Both the position numbers and the translations under genes were made by a program. DNA of 8,294 nucleotides from Candidatus Methanophagales archaeon (GTDB lineage: Archaea; Halobacteriota; Syntropharchaeia; Alkanophagales; Methanospirareceae), in NCBI GenBank assembly GCA_021161765.1, contig JAGGZZ010000257.1, positions 1-8,294 of the forward strand, given 5' to 3'. Of this stretch, positions 1-6,051 are shown piece by piece. Position 1 is the first letter of the stretch; each line of letters starts with the position of its first letter. The notes under the pieces are model-generated. The model was not told where the DNA came from. It was given only the letters and a program-made list of their open reading frames with translations, and made no database searches.

Positions 1-506
1 TGCCCTGCCGCGAGGGCTTGAAACGTATGCGTGAGATATTAGAAGATATAGTTGCCGGACGCGGAAAAGAAGGAGATATAGAGCTGCTGGAAGAAATTGC
101 GGTGGTAATGAAAAAGGCATCGCTGTGTGCATTAGGAACGACAGCCGCTAATCCGACTTTGAGCACCATCCGGTACTTTAGAGATGAATATGAAGCGCAT
201 ATAAAGGAGAAAAAATGCCCGGCGCTGGTATGTAAGGACTTGATTTCGTATTATATAGACCCAGAGAAGTGTATAGCTTGCTTGAAGTGCCTGAAGAGCT
301 GTCCTGAGGGTGCAATAGAGGGAGAGAAAAGAATAATACACGTGATAGACCAATCGAAATGCGTAAAGTGCGGGATTTGCTATGACGTTTGCCCGCCTAA
401 AGTCGGGGCGGTAAAGAAAATATCGGGTATGCCTGTCCCTCCACCGTTACCCGAAGCGGAGAGGGCAATAAGAAAAGGAAAGAAAAAGGGAGGGGGGAGT
501 GATTGA
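1..506 (+). CDS. NuoF/HndC/HydB-like NAD(P)H flavoprotein subunit, C-terminal part (5' end outside window)
   Basis: This is the 3' end of a gene that reads in from before the window; 167 codons are visible from base 3. It begins inside the CxxCxxC motif of the NuoF [4Fe-4S] cluster (PCREG), and the fourth ligand follows 39 residues later in SLCALG, the spacing seen in NuoF. The conserved NP.LSTIRYFRDEYEAHI and KKCPALVC segments follow. A two-cluster ferredoxin domain comes next, with CxxCxxCxxxCP at visible residues 90-100 and 120-130. This is the layout of HndC/HydB subunits of NAD(P)-linked and bifurcating hydrogenases rather than of respiratory NuoF, which lacks the ferredoxin tail. By family, the missing N-terminal part should bind FMN and NAD(P)(H). 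The protein ends in a Pro-rich, then Lys/Gly-rich tail. It overlaps the next gene by four bases, so the two are probably translationally coupled partners in a soluble complex. Confidence 0.9.
   Translation, partial: PCREGLKRMREILEDIVAGRGKEGDIELLEEIAVVMKKASLCALGTTAANPTLSTIRYFRDEYEAHIKEKKCPALVCKDLISYYIDPEKCIACLKCLKSCPEGAIEGEKRIIHVIDQSKCVKCGICYDVCPPKVGAVKKISGMPVPPPLPEAERAIRKGKKKGGGSD
489..493 (+). promoter_or_regulatory. Shine-Dalgarno sequence for the NuoG-FrhB fusion gene
   Basis: A GGAGG inside a purine-rich run at the end of the upstream gene lies nine bases before the TTG at 503. In that frame a TGA sits at 500-502, so 503 is the most upstream possible start. GTG at 509 and TTG at 512 are alternatives but fit this site less well. 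Confidence 0.55.
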
Positions 507-1927
507 GGGTGTTGAAATTAGAAATTGACGGTAAGACGGTAGAGGTAGAAGCAGAGAAGGGAAATACCATCCTGAAAGTTGCGAAAACCATCGGCATTGA
601 TATACCTACGCTGTGTTATCATCCTGCCTTGGAACCTTTTGGCGCCTGCAGGTTATGCTCCGTGGAAATAGAGAAAAGGGGCAGGAAAAAGGTCGTCACT
701 GCCTGTAATTATCCCGTTGAAGATGGATTGACGGTAAACACCAAATCGCCGGAGATTATCGAGATAAGGAAGATGCTCTTAGAACTGCTGCTGGCGAGAT
801 GTCCCGAAGAGGGAAGAATACAAAGTCTGGCACAGGAATATGGAATTGTAAAACCGCGATTTAAATTAGAAGACGAGCGATGTATTCTTTGCGGGTTGTG
901 TACACGAGTTTGTGAGGAGTTAGTGGGTGTCTCAGCCATAAACGTTATAGATCGCGGTGTGGAGCGAGCCATTGGAACGCCTTACAGGGAGCTATCCGAT
1001 GATTGCATAGGTTGCGGTTCGTGTGCGCTTGTATGCCCCACGGAAGCAATAAAGCTCGAAAAGAACATATACCCAACGACGGCAGAAGATACGAGGGCAA
1101 TCGAGGCTAAATTCTTAGAAGGTGAGCGAGATGCGGCGCTGGGCATTTACACCGATTTAATCGCGGGAAAGAGCTCTTTTGACGGTCAGGATGGAGGAAT
1201 AGTCTCCTCGTTGCTTATTTCTGGCATAGAAAATGACTTGTTTGATGCTGCGCTGGTCGTGCAGCGAAAAGAGAGCGATAGCTATAAAGCCGAGGCAGTT
1301 GTAGTTGAGGATGTAGCGGGGGTAAGAGGCGCGCGAGGCACGAAATATTTGCGCGTGCCGATGATGTCGAAACTAGAAGAAGCATTAAAAGCAGGTAAAC
1401 GGAGAATAGCCGTTGTCGGCACGCCCTGCGAAGTCCGTGCGGTGCGGAAGACACAGCAGCAGCGGGATTTGGAACGCGAATTCCCGGGAGTAGAGATTAC
1501 CCTGTTGGGTCTATTCTGCTTTGAAAGTTTCGATTACGAAGGTTTAAAGGAAAGGACGAAACGTGAATTTGGCGTTGACCTTGATAAAGCGGATAAGACG
1601 CAGATAACCAGGGGGAAATATATCGTTACGGTAGATGGCGAGGATTATTCGTGCGACGTACGAGCGTTTGAAGACGTGGTGCGCGAAGGATGTCCTTACT
1701 GCGACGATTTCGTGTCCCGACTTGCAGATATCTCTATCGGCTCGGTTGGAAGCGCAGATGGGTATTCTACGGTGATTGTGCGGTCTAAAGTTGGGAAAAG
1801 GCTTCTGGACGCGACTGAGTTCGTCCAGGGAGAAGTGGCTAAGAACGAGATTGTAAAACTGGTAAGGTTGAAACAGAAAAGAGCGGATAAGAACTTTGCA
1901 GTGATTCTGGATGGTCTGGAGGCATAG
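503..1927 (+). CDS. Fusion of NuoG/HndD-like iron-sulfur module with FrhB-like F420 oxidoreductase domain
   Basis: This 474-residue protein has two parts. Residues 1-80 form a [2Fe-2S] ferredoxin-like domain as in NuoG/HndD, with ligands C38, C49, C52 and C68. Residues 127-137 and 168-178 are two CxxCxxCxxxC [4Fe-4S] motifs. From about residue 205 it is an FrhB/FdhB-type flavoprotein: GQDGG (228-232), GTKYLRVP (279-286), VVGTPCEVRAVRK (304-316), GLFCFESF (336-343), CPYCDDF (397-403) and the DISIGSVGS segment (409-417). FrhB domains carry FAD and a [4Fe-4S] cluster and pass electrons to or from F420; the domain here is full length at about 270 residues. In HndD/HydA the same N-terminal module leads into an [FeFe] hydrogenase domain, which is absent here. 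The gene overlaps the NuoF-like gene by four bases. I infer an NAD(P)H/ferredoxin/F420 electron-transfer complex; bifurcation is possible but not shown. The TTG start is uncertain by a few codons. Confidence 0.9.
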   Translation: MRVLKLEIDGKTVEVEAEKGNTILKVAKTIGIDIPTLCYHPALEPFGACRLCSVEIEKRGRKKVVTACNYPVEDGLTVNTKSPEIIEIRKMLLELLLARCPEEGRIQSLAQEYGIVKPRFKLEDERCILCGLCTRVCEELVGVSAINVIDRGVERAIGTPYRELSDDCIGCGSCALVCPTEAIKLEKNIYPTTAEDTRAIEAKFLEGERDAALGIYTDLIAGKSSFDGQDGGIVSSLLISGIENDLFDAALVVQRKESDSYKAEAVVVEDVAGVRGARGTKYLRVPMMSKLEEALKAGKRRIAVVGTPCEVRAVRKTQQQRDLEREFPGVEITLLGLFCFESFDYEGLKERTKREFGVDLDKADKTQITRGKYIVTVDGEDYSCDVRAFEDVVREGCPYCDDFVSRLADISIGSVGSADGYSTVIVRSKVGKRLLDATEFVQGEVAKNEIVKLVRLKQKRADKNFAVILDGLEA

Positions 1928-1951
1928 TATTCGAACTGTGCTCAATAAAGA

Positions 1952-2093
1952 GTGGTAAATCCTAAATACTAAGCACCAAATCCTAAACAATTTCCAAATC
2001 CAAAATTCCAAAAGAAAGGTTTATTTTGAATTTTGAGTTTAGATATTAGAGTTTGTTTAGGATTTCGAGTTTAGTGCTTAGAATTTATACCAC
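1952..2093. repeat. Imperfect palindromic intergenic element between convergent genes
   Basis: The outer ends are GTGGTA and ATACCAC, inverted copies of each other. Inside, ACTAAGCAC on the left pairs with GTGCTTAG on the right, and AATCCTAAACAA pairs with TTGTTTAGGATT. Short AAATTC/AATTTT stretches pair near the centre. The whole could fold into a long interrupted hairpin of about 142 bp. It is AT-rich and has no open reading frame of its own. It lies between the stop codons of two convergent genes, where it may act as a two-way transcription terminator; T-rich stretches occur on both strands. Its form resembles a non-coding miniature inverted-repeat or REP/ERIC-like element. Copy number elsewhere cannot be judged from this window. 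Confidence 0.7.
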
Positions 2094-2126
2094 AAACTGC
2101 GAGATTGTACAAGACCACAGCTACGA

Positions 2127-2912
2127 TTACGTTTTCTTTAACCACATACCTGCAAGCAATCCAAAAAAAAGCCCTGATAAATGTGCCGTATGCGCAATCA
2201 TATCTGACGAACCAATCATTAAAAAATCGTACAGGGCGAAGAGAATAAGCACTATCCATATTTCTATTGGGATAGGAAGAGGGAATATATATACCTTCAT
2301 CTTTGGCATTAGAACCGCAAGAGTCGCGAATATTCCCATTAATGCTCCACTTGCACCAACTGCCGGGGTAACGGAAGTCAAACTCCAGCCAATCCCCGCA
2401 AAAATCCCGGCGAGGAAAAAGATGAGCAGAAATTTCGGACTTCCTATTTTACGCTCTAATACAGGAGCAAAGAAGAAAAATACGAGCATATTGATAAAAA
2501 AATGTCCGAAGCTTCCGTGAAGGAAAATATGTGTTACCAATGTCCAGGGTCTTTCCATTACAAGTCCCGGATTCAAGATTAATAGGTCGGTATAATATGG
2601 ACGTGGAATAACCAATTGTAAAACAAAAGAGATGGAAATGAGAAACAAAATCAAGAACGAATAGTTACCGGCGAAGATGCTGAGCGGATTTGTATATTTA
2701 ACGCTCTTTTTATATTTCCATCTTCCGTATTCGGGTTTGATGCCGGAGGAAATAGAGGACGTTCTCTCTGCTTCCATATCTTTTTTATAATCTTCAAGGG
2801 CGACACACCAGTGCTTATCGGGTGCGAGATGCTCCCTGCAAAGGGTGTCGCCACAGTATTTACATCTGTACGAGGCGGGTTTGCCGCAGATTGTGCATTG
2901 TGTACGTGCCAT
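2127..2912 (-). CDS. Rhomboid family intramembrane serine protease with N-terminal AN1-type zinc finger
   Basis: This 261-residue membrane protein should cleave transmembrane segments of other membrane proteins. Residues 6-36 carry an AN1-like zinc finger with ligands C6, C9, C17, C20, C25, H28, H34 and C36, which places it in the cytoplasm before the first membrane segment. A basic, Tyr-rich linker (about 40-75) follows, then about six hydrophobic segments from residue 84 to 258. The rhomboid hallmarks are complete: H137 and N141 in GHFFIN (the HxxxN oxyanion pair), the catalytic serine S188 in GASGALMG, and the catalytic H244 in AHLSGLFFG. By family the active site is a Ser-His dyad inside the membrane. 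The ATG at 2912 fits the position of the TATA-like box upstream. The gene appears to be a single transcription unit converging on the NuoG-FrhB gene. The substrate is unknown. Confidence 0.93.
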   Translation of the reverse strand: MARTQCTICGKPASYRCKYCGDTLCREHLAPDKHWCVALEDYKKDMEAERTSSISSGIKPEYGRWKYKKSVKYTNPLSIFAGNYSFLILFLISISFVLQLVIPRPYYTDLLILNPGLVMERPWTLVTHIFLHGSFGHFFINMLVFFFFAPVLERKIGSPKFLLIFFLAGIFAGIGWSLTSVTPAVGASGALMGIFATLAVLMPKMKVYIFPLPIPIEIWIVLILFALYDFLMIGSSDMIAHTAHLSGLFFGLLAGMWLKKT

Positions 2913-2943
2913 GGTTATGTATGTATTTTGAAAAGATGTTTTG

Positions 2944-2952
2944 TATTTAAAT
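2944..2952 (-). promoter_or_regulatory. TATA-like box for the rhomboid gene
   Basis: Read on the minus strand, ATTTAAATA is centred about 36 bases before the ATG at 2912. With an archaeal TATA-to-start distance of about 25 bases, the transcript would begin near 2922, leaving a leader of about ten bases with no clear Shine-Dalgarno sequence. Confidence 0.5.
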
Positions 2953-2974
2953 GTGGCGGGCTATTGAACCATTA

Positions 2975-3102
2975 TAACCACAAGATTACACAGATTTCCA
3001 CGAGAGAAAAATAGTCGAAAACATTTTTCCGCGGCTCATCAGTGATTTTATCCCCCACTAACTGTCATTTCTTGTGTTAATCTCGTGGAATCTCGTGGTT
3101 TA
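2975..3102. repeat. Inverted-repeat element overlapping the 3' end of the methylthiotransferase gene
   Basis: Two imperfect arms of about 35 bases, 2975-3009 and 3068-3102, are inverted copies of each other. Both carry the pattern AACCAC, AGATT, CAC, then a further GATT and CAC, ending near AGAAA. About 58 bases separate them. The left arm lies in the spacer upstream of the rhomboid gene. The right arm lies inside the last codons of the minus-strand methylthiotransferase gene. The arms themselves are built from short repeats of the type CACnAGATT. Such CAC/GATT-rich repeats occur between genes in many environmental genomes, and I regard this as a dispersed non-coding element of unknown function. 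Confidence 0.6.
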
Positions 3103-4349
3103 TTAATTGTAATTTGAACCTCACCCACCAAATAAGTGCTCTTTGCCTCCTTTACCCGCACCTTAAAAGTGCTACCAAGCGGCAAATCACTCTTTATTAC
3201 GACCGTCCTGTACGAAGCGTCCCTGCCTATCACGCCACCCTTCTTCCCTCTCTCCGTTACTAAAACCGGAAGTTCCTTTCCTACCAATTCCGTGTTCTTC
3301 GCGAACGCAAGCCGGCGATACGCACCAGAAAAAATTCTCGACCTTCTTTTCTTCTCCCGTTCCACCAAATCCTTCTGTTTTGATGCTTCTGTTCCGGGTC
3401 TCGAAGAGAACCTCGTTATGTTCACTTTTTCCGGCTTTACCGTCTTCAACAGGTTCAAAGAAGACCAAAAATCCTCTTCTTTCTCGCTCGGGAATCCAAC
3501 GATAAAATCCGTGCTGATTGTGCTGTATTTGAACCGCTTTCGTATGGTTTTTACTATTTCATCGAAATCCGCAGCTTTGTAGTTCCTTCTCATGTCTCTC
3601 AGCACCTTATCCGAGCCCGATTGCACGGGTACGTGAAAGAAATTGAAGATTTTTTCAGATTCAAACGCATCCAGAAGTTCATCCAGAATGCGAATCACCG
3701 TGAAGGGGTTCATCATGCCTACTCGTATGCGGAAATCGCCTTCTATAGCGGTTAGCAGTTTTAGCAATTCAGGAAGTTTCGGGTAATTTATACTGAAGCC
3801 GTCCCAGCCATAAGCACTGCAGTCCTGAGCAGTAATTCGTATTTCCTTCGCACCACGGTCAACTGCACTTTTAACTGCTTTGCATAGTTTATCAGGCGCA
3901 TAGCTTCTCAGGTCGCCCCTCGCTTGTTTCACGATACAATAAGTGCATCTACCTACGCAGCCCATTGCTATCGGGATTACGGCAATCACGCCATCAAAAT
4001 CAAGCTCTTCGCTATCACGGATGTCAAGCGGCGTCACCATTGGTACATCTTCGCCTAATATGCTCTTTACCAGCTCGGGCTGTGCCGCAGCCATGCAACC
4101 TGCTACAACCACCTCTTTACCCTGCTCTTTTAACTCCTTTATTCGTTTTAGCACGTTTAGTTCCGTCCTCTTCGTTACGGTGCAGGTATTCACGATGACA
4201 ATGTCTGCTTTACGAGCTTCAATTATTTTATGCCCCGCGGTTTTCAGAATGGCTCGCATTCTCAGCGTGTCGCCTACGTTAGCCGTGCAGCCGAAGGTTT
4301 CGATGTGAACGTTTGCATGTCCTGGAATTGTTGCTGCGAATAGTTTCAT
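3048..4349 (-). CDS. tRNA N6-threonylcarbamoyladenosine (t6A37) methylthiotransferase, e-MtaB/CDKAL1 type
   Basis: This 433-residue radical SAM enzyme should convert t6A at position 37 of ANN-decoding tRNAs into 2-methylthio-t6A. The N-terminal UPF0004 domain has the three ligands of the auxiliary [4Fe-4S] cluster: C21 (ETFGCTAN), C56 (NTCTV) and C85 (VAGCMA). The radical SAM motif CVGRCTYC supplies C131, C135 and C138. Typical later motifs include HVPVQSGSD, MRRNY and STDFIVGFP. A TRAM-like RNA-binding domain fills roughly residues 360-415. MiaB, RimO and e-MtaB share this plan; the archaeal source and the short N-terminus favour e-MtaB. I chose the ATG at 4349 over the in-frame TTG at 4367 because the TTG borders the probable TATA box and the transcript is likely leaderless. 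The last 18 residues (416-433) come from a DNA repeat rather than from the conserved protein. Confidence 0.92.
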   Translation of the reverse strand: MKLFAATIPGHANVHIETFGCTANVGDTLRMRAILKTAGHKIIEARKADIVIVNTCTVTKRTELNVLKRIKELKEQGKEVVVAGCMAAAQPELVKSILGEDVPMVTPLDIRDSEELDFDGVIAVIPIAMGCVGRCTYCIVKQARGDLRSYAPDKLCKAVKSAVDRGAKEIRITAQDCSAYGWDGFSINYPKLPELLKLLTAIEGDFRIRVGMMNPFTVIRILDELLDAFESEKIFNFFHVPVQSGSDKVLRDMRRNYKAADFDEIVKTIRKRFKYSTISTDFIVGFPSEKEEDFWSSLNLLKTVKPEKVNITRFSSRPGTEASKQKDLVEREKKRRSRIFSGAYRRLAFAKNTELVGKELPVLVTERGKKGGVIGRDASYRTVVIKSDLPLGSTFKVRVKEAKSTYLVGEVQITINKPRDSTRLTQEMTVSGG

Positions 4350-4367
4350 TTTTGATATATGATACAA

Positions 4368-4376
4368 ATTTAATAA
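4368..4376 (-). promoter_or_regulatory. TATA-like box for the methylthiotransferase gene
   Basis: On the minus strand TTATTAAAT is centred 23 bases before the ATG at 4349, the spacing expected for a leaderless archaeal transcript. No Shine-Dalgarno sequence precedes this ATG. Confidence 0.5.
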
Positions 4377-4389
4377 CTATGTACTGTAA

Positions 4390-4398
4390 CTATAATTT
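4390..4398 (+). promoter_or_regulatory. TATA-like box for the methylase-specificity fusion gene
   Basis: CTATAATTT, read on the plus strand, ends about 32 bases before the ATG at 4430, so transcription would begin near 4420. Only a weak purine-rich stretch (GAAGTGAG) precedes the start. The spacer 4350-4429 would thus hold two divergent promoters back to back. Confidence 0.4.
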
Positions 4399-4429
4399 CA
4401 TTAAAAAGGAAATCAAGAAGTGAGCCAAA

Positions 4430-6049
4430 ATGGTACGAAAGAATAATCTGACAAAACCGTTGGATTTGTTTGCTACAACATTAATCCCCTTAGATCTCCC
4501 GGAAGGGCTTAAGCAGATTTATTATTACCTTTACAGCAACAGCAACATTCCAAGGGCTGAAAGGCTCGGAGTTGAAATGATTAGAATCCTGTTCTGTAAA
4601 ATATACGATGAAATACACAACAAAAATAACAAAGAATTCGTAATAATCCTGCACGAAAGCGAGCAGGAAACGGGCAATAGAGTCAGGAAATTATTTGAAA
4701 AAGTGAAAACGGCTTATCCTGATGTTTTTGATAAGGAAGAACGTTTTTGCAGTGTTTATGGCATAGACAAAGAGATAGATTTAGTTAAGATATGCAAAGC
4801 GTATATGGCAATTGTTGGTGACGGGCATGCAAATATATTTTGTGCAGATTCTCTTCACCGGGAATCCTGGTCTGATGCGATGAAAAAGAGGATTGAAGAC
4901 GGGGGTTTTGATGTTGTGCTTACAAATCCACCATTTGGGGCAAAAATATTCATTGAAGATAAAAAAATACTGAAAAATTACAAGCTGGGGCATGAGTGGA
5001 TTAAGGAGCATTCAAACGAGTGGAAAATCACTAATTCCGTTTCCAAGCAAGTTCCACAGATTCTTTTTATAGAACGATGCCTGCAACTCCTTAAACTCGA
5101 TGGCAGAATGGCTATTGTTCTTCCAGACGGGATATTTGGGAATCCAAGCGACAGGTACGTTTGGCATTTTATTTTGGAAAATGCAAAAATATCTGCAATA
5201 ATCAGTTTACCTCCTGAGACATTTCTTCCAAGTACGCATACAAAGGGGAATTATATCCTTGATAATAGGAGAAATAAAATAATAGATGATGATTTACCAC
5301 TCATAGTTTCTAAATACCAAGAATTTATAGAAAAAAGTTACATCCACAGGCAAAGCCATCTTGGATTTACCATAAAATTATCTGAAATAGGCGATTATAT
5401 TTTTGTTCCGAGTTACTATGACCCAGAGACCATGCAGAAACTAAAAGAAATGGAAAAAACGGGAATGTACAGGCTTATGACGATTAGAGAATTGGTTGAA
5501 CAGGGAGCAATTTCGGTAAAGCGAGGTCATGAAGTTGGCTCACGATATTATGGCATGGGAGACGTTCCTTTTGTAAGAACGTCGGACATTGTTAATTGGG
5601 AGATAAAAATAGACCCGGTAAAGAGTATTCCCGAAGAGGTCTATGAAAAATATAGAAAAAGGCAGGATATAAAAGAGAACGATATTTTGCTGGTTACCGA
5701 GGGAACGTTTCTTATAGGAAGGACAGCAATCGTTACTTCTTTTGATAAAAAACTGGTGATTCAGAGTCATCTTAGAAGGATCAGGTGTTTAAAACCGGAT
5801 AACCTACATCCTTATCTGCTTCTTTATTTGTTGAACACTGAAATCATGCAGAAACAGATAGAGGAAAAAACTTTTGTACAGGCTACAATCTCTACTGTCG
5901 GCGACAGATTTTATGAGATAGTCCTTCCTGTTCCTACCGATAAAGAGATTATAAGTTGGATAACAAATGATATTTCAGAGATAATAAAAATGAAGGTGGA
6001 AGCACGAAGGAAGATGGAAGACTTGATAAAATGTGGGAGGGAGGCATAA
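4430..6049 (+). CDS. Type I-like N6-adenine DNA methylase fused to one specificity (TRD) domain; SAM motif I absent, probably inactive
   Basis: This 539-residue protein is built like an HsdM subunit with half an HsdS at its C-terminus. Residues 1-104 match the N-terminal helical region of such methylases. At about 105-141 it continues with YGIDKE and GDGHANIFCADSL, the segment that normally follows SAM motif I. The catalytic NPPF motif is intact at 166-169 (TNPPFG). Further methylase blocks are GRMAIVLPDGIFGNP (225-239) and ISLPPETFLPSTHTKG (258-273). Residues about 315-535 form a single target-recognition domain (VPFVRTSDI at 379-387, NDILLVTEGTFLIG at 417-430) with a C-terminal helix (517-534) like HsdS spacer helices. 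The TP.. and DPACGSGGFL region expected between residues 104 and 110 is missing, as is a stretch after residue 272. DNA binding may survive, but methyl transfer is unlikely. It is AT-rich beside its neighbours, suggesting transfer. It is followed closely by the next gene. Confidence 0.82.
   Translation: MVRKNNLTKPLDLFATTLIPLDLPEGLKQIYYYLYSNSNIPRAERLGVEMIRILFCKIYDEIHNKNNKEFVIILHESEQETGNRVRKLFEKVKTAYPDVFDKEERFCSVYGIDKEIDLVKICKAYMAIVGDGHANIFCADSLHRESWSDAMKKRIEDGGFDVVLTNPPFGAKIFIEDKKILKNYKLGHEWIKEHSNEWKITNSVSKQVPQILFIERCLQLLKLDGRMAIVLPDGIFGNPSDRYVWHFILENAKISAIISLPPETFLPSTHTKGNYILDNRRNKIIDDDLPLIVSKYQEFIEKSYIHRQSHLGFTIKLSEIGDYIFVPSYYDPETMQKLKEMEKTGMYRLMTIRELVEQGAISVKRGHEVGSRYYGMGDVPFVRTSDIVNWEIKIDPVKSIPEEVYEKYRKRQDIKENDILLVTEGTFLIGRTAIVTSFDKKLVIQSHLRRIRCLKPDNLHPYLLLYLLNTEIMQKQIEEKTFVQATISTVGDRFYEIVLPVPTDKEIISWITNDISEIIKMKVEARRKMEDLIKCGREA
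6036..6044 (+). promoter_or_regulatory. Shine-Dalgarno sequence deciding the start of the unknown gene
   Basis: Two overlapping GGAGG copies (6036-6040 and 6040-6044) end seven bases before the ATG at 6052. This favours 6052 over the in-frame ATG at 6031, which would place the same purine run inside the coding region. The site lies in the last codons of the methylase gene. Confidence 0.65.
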
Positions 6050-6051
6050 AA

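Noticed and set aside
1544..2011. A 155-codon open frame on the minus strand running into the palindrome.
   Set aside because: It is antisense to the FrhB domain and the repeat, with no motif or ribosome-binding site.
2053..2520. A 155-codon open frame on the plus strand.
   Set aside because: It lies mostly antisense to the rhomboid gene, whose catalytic motifs are complete, and its protein has no recognisable feature.
2975..3102. Short CAC/GATT repeats considered as a CRISPR remnant.
   Set aside because: The copies are inverted, imperfect, and lack regular spacers; no cas gene is present.
4350..4367. A TTG start at 4367 giving six extra residues on the methylthiotransferase.
   Set aside because: It borders the probable TATA box, and the ATG at 4349 fits a leaderless transcript and the family's N-terminus better.
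4724..4750. Two copies of GTTTTTG about 20 bases apart near the methylase junction, considered as a deletion scar.
   Set aside because: A deletion between direct repeats should leave one copy; two retained copies in AT-rich DNA are likely chance.
6031..6051. An ATG at 6031 as the start of the unknown gene.
   Set aside because: The strong GGAGG sequences at 6036-6044 would lie inside the gene; they fit the ATG at 6052 with seven-base spacing.
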